From positions 1,984,001 to 2,048,000 of the forward strand of contig NC_060234.1 in NCBI RefSeq assembly GCF_021155775.2: a DNA stretch of 64,000 bases. Reading direction: 5' to 3'. The stretch's first letter is position 1, and every line of letters starts with the position of its first letter. Position numbers and translations under genes: made by a program. Source of the DNA: Neodiprion pinetum. Lineage: Eukaryota > Arthropoda > Insecta > Hymenoptera > Diprionidae. The notes beneath the pieces are model-generated. The model searched no databases. It had not been told where the DNA came from and was given only the letters and a program-made list of their open reading frames with translations. Below, piece by piece: positions 12,668 through 23,738 of the stretch.

Positions 12668-14005
12668 CTACCGAGCTTTGGTACCCTTAGCTTTATTATT
12701 AGCCAGGGAAAATAAAAGAGCAATGTGGCAAATGTATAAAGCTGCACTGCTGAATATCGTGCTTGGGTAAGTGTTCCAACAGAGTTCAATCACCCCTAAA
12801 ATAACGATCTTAGTCACAGTTTGGTAACTGGTGCACCAAACGATATAGGGAAGGGTATGAAAGTACCAAACATAAAATTGATAGTGCAATGATCGGCTGA
12901 AAACGATGCCAATGAAGTTGGCAGTGAACAATGGAAGAATAAAAAGCTGAGAGGAAGTTGACATGTCGACTTTCTCGTTCCTGCGCAATTGACCTTTCAA
13001 GTCTTTCTCAACATGCCTCAACTTGGCATAAGACTTCAAGTAAGTTATCCAGCTGGGTAGAAACCATGCCAGCGCAGCCAAGTGCAGAACGAGAAGCCCG
13101 ACGTGAAAGTAAGGATTGAGGAACACTTCCTCGGGCAAAAATCTCCAATTCACAGTCCACTTAAATTCGAATACTCTGCCCAAGTTGAAAGCCCCTTTCA
13201 CATAAGCGATGGGATTACCGTACAGAAACGGCAGACCCAAAACAACTTGCACCGCGGCACAAATAGCGAGCTGAACAACAGTTCTCCGAAATCCCAAAAT
13301 GGCGAGATAAGCGACGAGCAATGCGGGCGCAAAAAGGAGTATATTCATTTTCACAGAAACAGCGAGACTATAAAACAGACTTCCCAGATGCCAGCGGTTT
13401 TCTAAAAATAAATTGATACTCGCGAAGAGGAGAACCATGGCGACAGGATCGTTGAACAGTCTTAGTATGAAGATAGAATGTATCCTGTAAGATGTGGTGC
13501 AGATGAGGAGGAGCACATACGGCGGAACTTTCTTGGTCTTTGCGTATATCCTGAAGACCAGGACCAGCAGGACGATGTACAGCACAGCGAAAACATACTG
13601 CGCCAGCTTGATGTTGGTCCCGTGCGATGTGGTGTAGTACAGCATCGAGTAAAGGTAGACAAACCCTGCAGGGTAGACGAGGGGCCCGGTGTCACCCCGC
13701 AGCTTGGAGTAGTCCAAGGTCCCGTTGAGGAAGCCCTCAACCTCCTGCATGTAGGCCTTCCAGTCGATCTCCGTGTACCGGACGTTCTGGACGACGAGTA
13801 TGTTCACGAAGACTTCGAGGATGACGAGGAGGAGGCCGACCAGCGGCAGGCGATTCGGATCGGTCAGTAAAGAGCTGATTTCGCTCCATGTCAAATTCGA
13901 CTGCACCCAGTTGTTTGCAATTCTTCGATATTTTTTCACCCAGTTTAGGTTACCGCTGTTATCCCTTCGCGGCGCCATGATGCGTCGGCTGCTACCGGTT
14001 TTCAA
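12668..14005 (-). CDS. ALG3: ALG3, Dol-P-Man alpha-1,3-mannosyltransferase
   Basis: GT58 enzyme of the ER membrane that adds the first dolichol-phosphate-mannose-derived mannose to lipid-linked Man5GlcNAc2 on the lumenal side, during N-glycan precursor assembly. Single uninterrupted exon of 445 codons plus stop, a normal family length (Drosophila l(2)not encodes the homologue). Family signatures seen are EIDWKAYMQEVEGF, GDTGPLVYPAGFVYLY, RLFNDPVAMVLLF, SVKMNILLFAPA and FEFKWTVNWRFLPEE. About ten hydrophobic segments follow residue 55, consistent with a multipass protein. The tail is Lys/Arg-rich (NNKAKGTKAR), which may help ER retention. The start may instead be the second ATG at 13978 (MAPRRDNSG), which loses only nine residues. 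It is divergent to MANF, another ER gene. The absence of introns is normal for some insect copies but stands out among its many-exon neighbours. Confidence 0.94.
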   Translation of the reverse strand: MKTGSSRRIMAPRRDNSGNLNWVKKYRRIANNWVQSNLTWSEISSLLTDPNRLPLVGLLLVILEVFVNILVVQNVRYTEIDWKAYMQEVEGFLNGTLDYSKLRGDTGPLVYPAGFVYLYSMLYYTTSHGTNIKLAQYVFAVLYIVLLVLVFRIYAKTKKVPPYVLLLICTTSYRIHSIFILRLFNDPVAMVLLFASINLFLENRWHLGSLFYSLAVSVKMNILLFAPALLVAYLAILGFRRTVVQLAICAAVQVVLGLPFLYGNPIAYVKGAFNLGRVFEFKWTVNWRFLPEEVFLNPYFHVGLLVLHLAALAWFLPSWITYLKSYAKLRHVEKDLKGQLRRNEKVDMSTSSQLFILPLFTANFIGIVFSRSLHYQFYVWYFHTLPYIVWCTSYQTVTKIVILGVIELCWNTYPSTIFSSAALYICHIALLFSLANNKAKGTKAR

Positions 14006-14059
14006 AAATCACTTGTTTTTGTTCCACCACTACCGCGCTGTCCACGATGTAAGGAGATG

Positions 14060-14230
14060 AGGTGTGTTTGTTCCTTCGGCGGACGCATCTTTATCTCGTT
14101 CTAAGCTGACCGTATGGAAGCCATGTTTTAAACGATCTCTAATGCGATCAGTTAAAAATCCAAGATGGCCTCCATACGGTCGGTTTTTAGAGTTCGGTTC
14201 TTATAGACGGCTGCGCAGAAACACCTTATG
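14060..14230. repeat. Foldback element A (inverted repeat)
   Basis: GACCGTATGGAAGCCAT at 14108-14124 pairs with its near-perfect inverse at 14165-14181 (16 of 17). Weaker complementarity extends outwards to AGGTGTGTTTG (14060) and CAGAAACACCT (14215), and inwards to AACGATC/GATCAGTT. The sequence lies just upstream of the ALG3 start codon, in its 5' UTR or promoter. Confidence 0.6.
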
Positions 14231-14284
14231 TTCTCACGTCATGGAGATGCCGGCATTAAGATATTATAAATAGAGTAGGTATGT

Positions 14285-14475
14285 GAACCGTACAGGCGTC
14301 CAAGCGACAAAAAGAGAGAGAAAATCTAATGATTAAGCTATCCCTTTCTACCAAGCAGTTCCAGCTCTACCTTTGTGCAGTGACATATTCCGCATGCTTT
14401 GTAGAAAAAGATAGCTCAGTCATTAGATTATCTATCTTTTTCTGTCCGTCCGACTTTTCCACTTATGCCAACCCC
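14285..14475. repeat. Foldback element B (inverted repeat, MITE-like)
   Basis: A 35-bp arm at 14323-14357 is the inverse of 14395-14429 with about 30 of 35 matches. Weaker similarity continues outwards through the GACA/AAAAAGA segments on both sides. Arm divergence and a short unique centre fit an aged MITE or foldback rather than a functional hairpin, but I cannot tell which. Confidence 0.6.
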
Positions 14476-14483
14476 TATATCTT

Positions 14484-14540
14484 GCGTACGTAGCACGGTG
14501 TAGGAACCATTTAGTCTTACACCGTCGTACGTAGCGTACG
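14484..14540. repeat. Hairpin C in the ALG3-MANF intergenic region
   Basis: GCGTACGTAGCACGGTGTA at 14484-14502 faces the inverse TACACCGTCGTACGTAGCG at 14518-14536 across a 15-nt loop, with the short palindrome CGTACG repeated in both arms. Confidence 0.55.
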
Positions 14541-14679
14541 TTGCTTATAATATCTCTATGGTTGACGTCGATATTAGCGTTATCTGTTGCGCAGACCTGG
14601 TACTTCGCAATCCCTCTATCCGCGCGGAAGCCAATCGGTGCAAGTTTCGTCGCCTCTTTTCAGGCCGCGTCGCGACCGG

Positions 14680-14698
14680 CCAATCGAGAATCGCCAGC
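14680..14698 (+). promoter_or_regulatory. ERSE-like site, distal
   Basis: CCAAT, nine bases, then CCAGC. The mammalian ER stress element is CCAAT-N9-CCACG, bound by NF-Y plus ATF6/XBP1. Spacing is exact; the second half differs (CCAGC for CCACG). The site lies between ALG3 and MANF and is repeated at 15096. Confidence 0.35.
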
Positions 14699-15095
14699 TC
14701 GCGTATATCTAGAGTTTCGATAGTCAAACGCGTGTTTTTGCATGACAGTCGACGGAGTTCCGACGGCGGTAGGTGGAAATTTTTCTGGAATATTTTCTAC
14801 GGTAAGAGCACACGCTGTACATTGACCGCTTCGTCAACTGTCCATAAATCAAATACTACGATATAACAGCCGGCGAAAGACGGTAGGTACGATAATCGTT
14901 CGATTTTTTTTACACTTGGCATAAAGTTTTTCTGATTATTCCTTGACGGTGGTTATTTACATTGTATGCCTGAAACGTTGATGGTAGTTTGGTTATGAAC
15001 GCGAATATTTGGCGATAAAAAGTAATAATAATAATAATAATCGTAATATCTAATGGCAATGGTACTTTCATTCTTGTGTAGCTAAATTGCGTCGA

Positions 15096-15114
15096 CCAAT
15101 CGAATAACGCCAGC
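15096..15114 (+). promoter_or_regulatory. ERSE-like site, proximal, MANF promoter
   Basis: A second CCAAT-N9-CCACG-like site (CCAAT at 15096-15100, CCAGC at 15110-15114). It is about 37 bp upstream of a TATA box, where such elements act in unfolded-protein-response genes. The flanks resemble those of the distal copy (CGACC before, TCG after). MANF is a known ER-stress-induced gene, so this is a credible control site, but binding is inferred. Confidence 0.45.
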
Positions 15115-15149
15115 TCGGGATTACTCGCTTTTGACAGAACACAACGTGT

Positions 15150-15157
15150 ATATAAAA
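15150..15157 (+). promoter_or_regulatory. TATA box of MANF
   Basis: GTATATAAAAT at 15148-15158 is a good TATA match, predicting transcription start near 15180. That leaves a 5' UTR of about 310 nt before the ATG at 15491, if no leader intron exists. Confidence 0.5.
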
Positions 15158-15490
15158 TCGCGTGACGACGGGAATACGGTAAATTTGAGCCAAAGCTTCT
15201 TGTCGAATCGATCGTCGTGTAGGATAAAGTTTAAAAAGTGAAATGAAGTAACCAACTTTGAATAAATCCGTGATTTATGACCAGTTGAGACGTCAATATT
15301 AGCATACTATCTATTTTTATCATTTGGGAAATAATACGACACGATTCTTTTTGCATTGAAAGATTTTGCCAAATTCATATTCATCATTTTAACAAAAACA
15401 CAGACAGCTCAGTCTGCTGTTAATAAGTTTTTCAAACACCGTACCTTCTTCATTTATTCAGCCCCAGTCATTCACAGAAGAAGATCAAAA

Positions 15491-16634
15491 ATGAATTATG
15501 CATTGGGATTTGTTCTCCTGGTGTTCATCGCTGTTATCGGAACGGTTTCACCGGCTAAAAAAGACAGCTGCGAAGGTGAGAATTGCTGCAGATTTTTCTT
15601 AATCGATCCATCAGTCGGATAATTTTTTCAAGCCTAATTCATGTCTACATACTAATTTTGTTTAAACATCAGTGTTGAGTTATCCTTTTCCCTTTTCCAT
15701 ATTATATTGTAAAGAACAAAATTAGACTGAGTAAAATGTTGCTAAATTCAATTTTCTCTTCATTTTTGAGGTTAGTATGTTATATTGGTTTGCAGTTCAC
15801 TCGTTGTCAGAGGAAAAAAATTTGTTATAATGCGATTCGACAGTGTTGTCAATGCCACTACGTAATTTTCATTGAACATGTCGCTTTAATTTTTAGTTCT
15901 TAATCCGAATTGTTTTTGTCTGTTCATCAGTTTGCATAGCAACGGTGAAGAAGTTTGCTGATACTTTGGACGAGGCCACTAAATCAGACACAAAAAAGAT
16001 TGAAGATGCATTCAAGAAATTCTGCAAAGACACAAAGTCAAAGGAAAACAGATTTGTAAGTTGAGATTAGGATTGCAAGTTCTTGATTTGACCCTATTGA
16101 CCCTAATCCTAGTCTATGTTCAATAAATCTCTTTATAGAGACATTTCCCTCTATTCACGTATTTCTTTTTCTCACGGCTTTATGCCGCTATATAAATATA
16201 ACTAATTTCAGTGCTACTATTTGGGCGGTCTTGAGGAATCCGCGACTGGAATTCTTGGCGAATTGAGTAAACCACTGTCCTGGTCAATGCCAGCTGAAAA
16301 AATTTGCGAGAAATTGATGAAGAAGGATGCACAGATCTGTGATCTGCGTTTTGGTAATTATTCACCATGCACTAAACGAATGTATCTAGCGAAAGAAGTT
16401 CCTTGTTTTGTCTGTCATTTGGGAATGTGGCTGATGTGAATTGTTTGGTTTATTACAGAAAAGCAAATAGACTTAAACACTGTAGATCTGAAGAAACTCA
16501 AGGTGCGTGATTTGAAGAAAATTCTTAACGACTGGGAAGAAACATGCGAGGGCTGCATTGAAAAGACGGACTTCATTCAGCGAATCGAAGAGTTGAAGCC
16601 ACGGTACTCGAGTAGTCAGAAGACTGAACTTTAA
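15491..16634 (+). CDS. MANF: MANF, mesencephalic astrocyte-derived neurotrophic factor
   Basis: Small ER-resident and secreted protein that protects cells from ER stress and supports dopaminergic neurons. Four exons: 15491-15575, 15931-16055, 16212-16353 and 16459-16634; 528 nt, 175 residues, normal length. A hydrophobic signal peptide covers about residues 1-22 and ends at SPA. The saposin-like N-terminal domain has the expected cysteines (SCEVC, FCKDTKSKENRFCYYLGG, ICEKL, ICDLRF). The C-terminal SAP-like domain carries the CxxC motif in TCEGCIEKTDF. The protein ends in KTEL, a KDEL-like ER retrieval signal. The upstream in-frame codons before 15491 lack a signal peptide and are taken as 5' UTR. 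AATAAA at 16948. ERSE-like sites and a TATA box lie upstream. Confidence 0.96.
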
Positions 16635-17930
16635 AGAGCTCATCGATTAGAATAATTGCCCGATTCGCATAGCTTTGAGTTTTCTTGGTGTAACAAATAG
16701 TGAAGTTAATTAATTAATCGGAATCGAATTTGATATTCCGAAGAAAAGAACAAACTCAACCCCAATCTTATATGATTTCGCGTTCCATCGTTTACGATAA
16801 TTTTTATCAATAGCAGAAAGTTAGGTATGCTAAAACGTACCAACTTCGACCAGTTTTTCACCAAATATTTAATTCCGTTGCGACAATATCAGCTGGTACT
16901 TTTATTTACCCAAGGGCAGATAGCTTAAAACTCGAAACGACGAGCCAAATAAATTACGTATTTATTCTATCATTGTATAGTTTAAATATCATTGATGTAT
17001 GAACTGAGAGTTTAAATGTACGAAATTTTCCTATTTGATATATCACTCGATCATTGTTCATCATTCTCAGCTCGTCGCTTCGCTTATGAAGTTTTCAGAC
17101 GATGTTAAAGTTTATTTAAACTGTATAATTAAATCTTCGCAATCATCAAGCGTCGATCATGAGAAAAAGAAAGATATTCCCAATGCCAAATACCAATGCA
17201 CAGGAATGACTGTTTATTAGTAGTAATATTAATAATGATAATTTTAATTATAATAAATAATTATTACTGTTTGTAAAAAAAAAAAACATGAAAAAAACGA
17301 TAATACAGCTGTGTCGTATCTATGTATTTATGAAATGGCTCTCATTGATGGACCGGGGATGAATTAAATATTGAAATATTTATAACAATTCAAATAATCT
17401 TCATTTTGTCAGATTATTTATTATCGTTATCATTTTTTTCATTTTCTGATACTCTGCAGAGTCACGATTGACGTAAAATTTGGTCTTAGTTCTCTGAAAA
17501 TGTAGAATGTATCAATAACGATCAAAAGTTTTAACCATTTTCAAGCACAATCGCAATCAAATCAACAGTAGATCATAAGTATGTTTGACAGTGATATCAG
17601 TAATCTACAGTTACGGTAATTTGCTTTTGACTATGCTTTTGTAAAGGAAGAAAAGGAAAGAAAAGTAATCGTTACATGATCAACTTCTGAATACACAGTT
17701 TCTTATTTACACTTTTCAAATGACTCCACGATCCTTTTTACCTTTTTTTTCCTATCCTAATTAATCCCTTGTGCCAAAAACAAAATATCGTTATTGCTGT
17801 CGAAAAAATGTACCGCATATAATTGCATTTCTCTAGGACAACAGCAATTCAAATTGATTATAAATGTAGAAACAATTTAATAATTGTAAAATCAATTTGA
17901 ATATTATTGCCGGTCAAATAAAACACGATC
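16635..17930. other. MANF 3' UTR and AT-rich intergenic DNA
   Basis: AATAAA at 16948-16953 is the likely MANF polyadenylation signal. Beyond it the sequence is AT-rich, with no supported gene. Confidence 0.5.
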
Positions 17931-17934
17931 TGTA

Positions 17935-18670
17935 TTCCGCAGATCAGCGTTCCGGTTCGTTTCCGCGTTCCCATTTCTAGTACGAAGACCGCGGTCGGTT
18001 CGGTCGCGTCGGAATTTCAAATTTATCAAATTTGCTTTGAAAATACGTCATGGCTCAATAGCCAGGATCAAACAGCAGGTGAAATATAGCCAGATGAATC
18101 CGTGGGACACTTTTGTAGTGCTATCGAGTGTAAACATTCCCGGGTTCGACGCCGGGAAGGAATGTAAACAAAACAAAAGCGTAGCGGTCACGACACGTTC
18201 CGGAGCTCGCTTCAGTCTGAACTCGATGCTCAACGCGTTCGCGTCTTGTCTTTGCTCTTGAATGCTCCCTGCATTCTTTCTTCGTGGTTTCAATTGCGCA
18301 AAAAGATTGCAATTAGTGATTATGTGATTGAATATTGTGAATTGTGAGTGTTATCCGCGCATAATAATCATGCAGAGTTGCGATCGTGTAATCAAACGTT
18401 GCAAATCAGAGTCGGAAGAATCGAATGCTAAGCGTCGGTATGTAAAACAAAGCAAGATCGTGAATCGTCTTTTGTCAAACAATCAGTTAAATCTGCGTAC
18501 CGTACCAGGTACGAGCAAGGTCAATGCATTCGATAAGTCATCGCGTGTGTCCTAATTATTTGTGCCTAAAGTTGTTCGGATCGTCTCATATCGCGATACC
18601 GATACAGCCGTGTGCAAAATTGTAATAAAGTTGTGCAGTTTTTATCGAAACGCAGTATGGTTTTTAGAAA
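17935..18670 (+). promoter_or_regulatory. CpG-rich putative promoter / leader region
   Basis: The stretch around 17935-18020 is markedly richer in G+C and CpG than its surroundings. It is followed by about 600 bp of mixed sequence with short ATG frames but no conserved protein. Possible donors occur at 18079 (CAG|GTGAAA) and 18510 (CCAG|GTACGA). It reads like the leader of a plus-strand transcript; this is inference. Confidence 0.25.
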
Positions 18671-18694
18671 TTGAATGTGCGTGAGTTATTTCAG

Positions 18695-18800
18695 TGTTGT
18701 GACCGTAGCATCGGATGGAACAGGTCTAATTGGACGGAGTCTCCACCTTCGAATTCCCAGAAGCTCTGCGCAGTAAATAACTCGCCGGGATTCAGAAATG
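18695..18800 (+). other. Candidate 5' exon of an unidentified plus-strand gene
   Basis: A pyrimidine-rich acceptor (TTATTTCAG ending at 18694) and a strong donor (AAATG|GTAAGT at 18801) bound 106 nt with stops in its upstream part. The last three exon bases are ATG, as in genes whose first coding exon holds only the start codon. I could not find a convincing downstream partner exon in the window. Confidence 0.25.
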
Positions 18801-18935
18801 GTAAGTCGAACACGTTCGTTACTCAACATTCTGTTATCTTTTTTCTAATTGTAAGAATTGAATCTACGATGCAGGTTTCTTGTTACGTCTCCTATAACGA
18901 ATGCGCGAATTATTGGAATTATATTTGAGATGTAA

Positions 18936-21900
18936 TCAGATCGGCGGCCTTTTTCCGGCTATAATTATTTGTCGACGATTAAAATAACGGTAAATTGCGA
19001 TCTCGATCAGCAGAATAACGAATGACAAAATCGTTGCCCCCAACAGCATCGCGAATATGAGGGAGAGGTGATGAAGAGCGATAGATTCTGACACGCTCGA
19101 GTTTGACTCCAGCTTCGAACTCGGCGCTAGCCATATCGATTTCAGACGTTGTATCGCCCCATTTTCGAGTAGTCTCAGTACCCTGTAAATCGACATCCGT
19201 TATTAACACCTGAAATTTCATGTTTTCGAGCAATATTTGACACAAAGAAATAACAATTTACGGCTAAGATTGCAATTATATTTACATCGATAGAACAAAA
19301 TCCCCTGATTTTTTATTGCAAAATGACGGTCACGTAAACTCCGAATAACCGATAATTCTCGATGTTTCGATTCGATTTTCGTAAAATTTGTTCGTGTGCG
19401 AATCTTTCTCTCCGATTTTTATCGTTAGAATTTTTCTCGAACTTTCTTTAGATGTTGGATTATTCGAAAATGTGAAAGGACTTATTTCATTCCCGCCTCT
19501 GGTTTGAAATCAATTCCTAGCATATTATTACGACTGCCGCATCCTGCATATTTTACGCACCCGGTGTTGATCGCTTTTGTGTGCTTAAATCCGCGAACGA
19601 GTCCTCCTGCGACCCAACCGTTGTAGTAATTTTTCCCAACGTATGTCATGTCGCAGAGTTTCGAATTTTTCGCCTCCATTTCGTCCTGAGCTTCGAAATA
19701 GGTGTACTTTCCAGTGCAGACTTTCTCGTACGACTCCAAGTCGATTCCTGGACTAAGCCTGTTGCTGTTCATTATCTTTTTGTAAATCGGTATCTTCGAT
19801 CTCTGTTTCGTAAAGAGCAACGACGTCATTCGAGAAATGTAAAATTTTTAAATTTTGCTCTAAAATTTGCAGTCAGGTGAAAGTAGATATGGGGCATTCC
19901 GTGTCAACTCGACCAATGATTTTCCCTTACCATTTTTTATTCGCTTCTGGATTTTTTCTTCGATTCTACGATCTCAAAAAACTACTCCTGAAGTTGTTCA
20001 GATTTTTTCTTACAATGGTTAATTTTTTTTTATGATTAATCAAACTTATTTAAATATCGGCTTTTGCTTTTAAATCTGAAAAATCTTATTTTTCATTCTG
20101 ATCGTTCTAATATTGGTCGATGTGGGGCAATTTTGTTTCCACTTTTTTAGCACTATAAACGTTTTGAACAAACAAAACACCACGTTTCAAGGTTTCGAAA
20201 ATTTTTGAAAATTATAAAAAATTTTGTACAGATTTTTTAGAATTCGTGTTCATCTGTACAGAATTTTGGTATTTCTTTAAAAAATTAGGGAGCGTTGAAA
20301 TATGGCGTTTGGTTTGTTCAAAGTATTTGAAGTGCTAAAAAAAAAAAAAATTAAAAATAATCACTCCACCATGGGATGGGCGTCAAAATGATCGGAATGG
20401 AAAGTGAGATTTTTTCGGATGTTTAAAAAAAAGTCCGTTTTTTTGTGTTAGTTTTAAATAATCGTAAAAAATTCGCGATTGGAGAGAAAAATTAAAAAAA
20501 AAAAAAAAATTCAGGAGTGCTCCTTTGAGACTGGAGAATCGTATACAAAATTGCGTAGAGAATGAAAAACGGTGAGGGAAAATCATTAGTTGAGTTGACA
20601 TGGAATGTCCTATATACAGAGTCTTGATTACAGATTTTTATACCGACATTTTACCGACGCTTAGCCAAGACGCAAACCTTTTTCTAAAAAGTGGCAGGAT
20701 GGTTCGATTTCCCCACTTTGACTGACTTTATCGATAATCAGATAATTGAATTGCTCGACCTCACTGACAATTAGCCCCTCCTTACCATATTTTCAACCCT
20801 AATCTGGTAAACTTCCTCGAAGGTAGAGTAATTGAATGATCCGACGATCGATAAAGTCAGTCAAAATGGGAATATCCCCCCACTCTCGAATATTCTAAAA
20901 AGAGGTTTGTGTCTTGGGTAAGTGTCGGTAAAATGTCGGTATCGGAATCTATGTCCAGAAATCTCCTCGTACATATATCCCATCGAACGGCGAACAGACG
21001 CAATCGCCTCGTAGTTTTTTACTTCAATTAAACGAACCACGAAAACCGAATAGACGAACGAGTTCCGTTTTACGGCCACTTTGTAGTTCGTATCTCTGTA
21101 AAGCGATTCCAGATCCTCAAACGGTGTCTGAAATTCCCGCTGCGTTACGTGCGATATTAGTTTAGAGCTGAACGCGATGATCAGAAGCCAAGAGAAAAGG
21201 CGAGTCGATAGCAGCAGAATCTTGGCACGCCTTTCGAACAGCGACGGTAGCCAGCCTGAAGGTGAAAAACTGCGTTATTGTAAAGAAATTAGCCGAAAAC
21301 TGTTATCGCGGTTGCTGCCACGCTCACCTTGGTTACAGTACATAGAAAATACGTAGAAAAAATTATCTCTCAGGGTGCAGGAGGCCGTATGATCGGCTTT
21401 TTTTGTCCCCTTTATCTTCCCCGAGGTTAACGTCTGCTGTAGAAAACTTGCGAAAACCAATACGAAGAAAAGGGCGATTGTCGACATCCACAGGCTCGGT
21501 CTGAACAATTCGATCATCCACGTATTGTGATGTTGCAGTTGTTTTCTTATGTACAATCTGTACCTGCATTGATATTAGAAAATGTGTATATAATATGTAT
21601 ATACACAGAAAATTAGCAGAGTTATACTTTTTAGCGAGATATCTTTCTTTAAAAATTCACCGCTTATTTTAAAAAATTGTTTATCTATCTCGCGATGAAA
21701 AGCTCCAATTTGTAAGATTATTTTTGATCGATTCGCACCCCGTCATCCACATCGGCAGGGTGAATTGCAAGGCCGTTGTTCGCGATGGGAAAACCACGGT
21801 TCGTGGTATTATGTCTGTATCGTTTCGATAAATGTATCCGATCAGTCCGTCCCACGAACCATTCTTACTTTGAGTTCCGTATTCGCGCTGACTTATCAAA

Positions 21901-22478
21901 GTGTACCGAATTCTGAAATTTATTCCCAATGTCACGCCTCGGTTTCGCTTTCATTAAAAAGGAGAATTGCTGAATTTTTACACGCAGATCTCTTATTTCC
22001 ATGGTTTTTATTTTCCTTCTCATTCTAATACTCACTTGAAGTTTAAAGTGTCGGCGATAAGTTCCCACACGTCGCCATGCAGGCCACTGGCTACAGTGTT
22101 GTTGTTGCGAAAAGTTATAAGATTCTTAATCTGAAAGCGTCGGTATTATTATAAATTACGACTGATATAAAATTTATCGATCTTATAATCCAGTGGGGGA
22201 TTTTTAATTATCAAAAATTTTACGCATACCGGAAATGCGGTGAGCTTTAAAGTTGTACCGTTGAAATTGTAGGCCTCCGTTGATCTGATTTTCGCGATAA
22301 TCTCGTTGTGTAGTTTCGCGAATGATGGGACGTCGAAGATTCTTACAAAATCATTTTTATCATCACTCCATATTACACCGTTGAAACTATCCACGGTGGC
22401 AAATTTATTCCCGATAATGAAAACCAGGAGTATAAGAGAAAATAATGTATAATCGGTCGATCGATTGCGGCGATACAT
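18936..22478 (-). CDS. Divergent ionotropic receptor (IR family chemoreceptor)
   Basis: Ligand-gated cation channel of the insect IR class, derived from ionotropic glutamate receptors; divergent IRs act mostly in taste and other chemosensation. Seven phase-matched exons: 22478-22230, 22130-22036, 21912-21739, 21563-21328, 21255-21023, 19802-19561 and 19182-18936; 1476 nt, 491 residues. In order: a signal peptide (about residues 1-30), S1 lobe (GLHGDVWELIADTLNFK, SWDGLIGYIYRNDTDIIP), RLYIRKQLQHHNTW before TM1 (LWMSTIALFFVLVFASFL), TM2 (RLFSWLLIIAFSSKLISHV), TQREFQTPFEDLESLYRDTN opening S2, then GFKHTKAIN and VLRLLENGAIQRL, and TM3 (LIFAMLLGATILSFVILLI). There is no amino-terminal domain, as expected for a divergent IR. 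The exon 5 end is uncertain: GAA|GTAAAA at 21023, or TTC|GTGGTT about 18 nt earlier, both in phase 0. Two donors are weak (GTGCGA, GTGCGT). I found no stop or frameshift, so it looks functional. Confidence 0.82.
19891..20610. repeat. MITE-like foldback (family 1) in the IR intron
   Basis: Terminal inverted repeats of roughly 50 bp begin GGGGCATTCCGTGTCAACTC at 19891 and end at 20610 with the inverse (GTTGACATGGAATGTCC). The element is about 720 bp, lies in the 1.2-kb intron 5 of the ionotropic receptor, and has no coding capacity. Flanks are TAT/ATA-rich, so a target duplication cannot be called. Confidence 0.7.
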
Positions 22479-22671
22479 ATCGACGATGTTACTATTTTAA
22501 TTTGCATATGTTTTTTTCGTCTCGGTACGAAAGAAGCAAAATAAAAAAAAAAAATGTATTTTTTGACCCACGTTTAAATCGCGTCGCTTCTAGCGCGTAA
22601 CCGCTAATGGTTTTCATTCGCGTTACATCGTATATTTATCCAAACCCGTATAACATTTGTTATCTTTGTAC

Positions 22672-22673
<2 letters not shown>

Positions 22674-22704
<31 letters not shown>
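22674..22704. repeat. (TA)n microsatellite
   Basis: About 14 TA units, followed by related TACATA sequence. Confidence 0.9.
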
Positions 22705-22708
<4 letters not shown>

Positions 22709-23738
22709 CACTATATGTATACATATATCGTTCTTCGATCTAAATGCATCGCCATTAGCCTTTTGCCTTTTTTTTTTTTTTTTTTTTCCTATTTCGCGCT
22801 ATTATCCAACGCCGATTAACGATTGCTCCGCAGAATTTCTATCGACAAACGGCAAAGTTATACATACATACGTGCGATATTTTTTATTTTGTTTTTTACC
22901 CGAATAAAACCGCGATTTCGTTTTTATTCTCCATCAAAATTTTTTTCTGGGGATTTTGGGATGCTAGTGAAAATATTGCAAAAAGGAAGGCGTGTACAAA
23001 AACATTAATTATTTATTATATAAATATCCTGGTTAATTAATGTATAAAGATCATCTTACACGGCTAATCAATCGTTCGTTTATTCGTGTGTTCATTATAG
23101 GTGTAATAATAATAATAATAGTCATTTATACATATAGATATGTGCGTGTGTATAGTTTACACATGTCTCATAAATTAATTAAGTCTATATCCGGTTTACA
23201 CGGAATCAATTTTCTTTTCGTTCGACGCGCATGTCACACACGCACACACACACACATATCTATATACATATATCATATACATTATGTTTCTTACAAAAGA
23301 AAAAGATAAATATCATACGTGTATAATGTATGTTTATTTTTTATTTTTTTATTTTGTTGCTTTTTTTTCTTCCTCAATATCAAAACGGGTGTGTAAAAAA
23401 ACACGTTTTATAACGTGTAAATCGACGTCAGTTTCAATTGTCATTGACAGAATTTTGATTTCCCTTGAAAGTGTGCCGGGTGGAAAGAGGAGAGCGAGGG
23501 TGAGAGGGGGAGGGAGGGAGACTTCCGTTATGTATACCTTTAATGCTAATTTGGTAACGATATGACGGGCATATCTTTCGTTTCTTTGTTGTTTGTTTTT
23601 TTTTTTTTTTTTTTTTTTTAACTTTATTTGCAGTTTGTATAATTTTTTTTTTCTTTGCATAATACTTTATTATCATGTTTATTTAAAAAAATGCCTGTAT
23701 GAAAAGTATCCGCGCCTACAGTTGCATTCGATTTTTAT

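Noticed and set aside
13478..13870. 130-codon plus-strand frame, Asp/Glu/Val-rich
   Set aside because: Antisense shadow of ALG3; it has no family content, and the minus strand has an uninterrupted conserved protein.
18130..18165. B-box-like GGTTCGACGCC within a GC-rich hairpin, suggestive of a tRNA
   Set aside because: The stem-loop has the wrong loop size and I could not find an A box, anticodon arm or acceptor stem at the right spacing.
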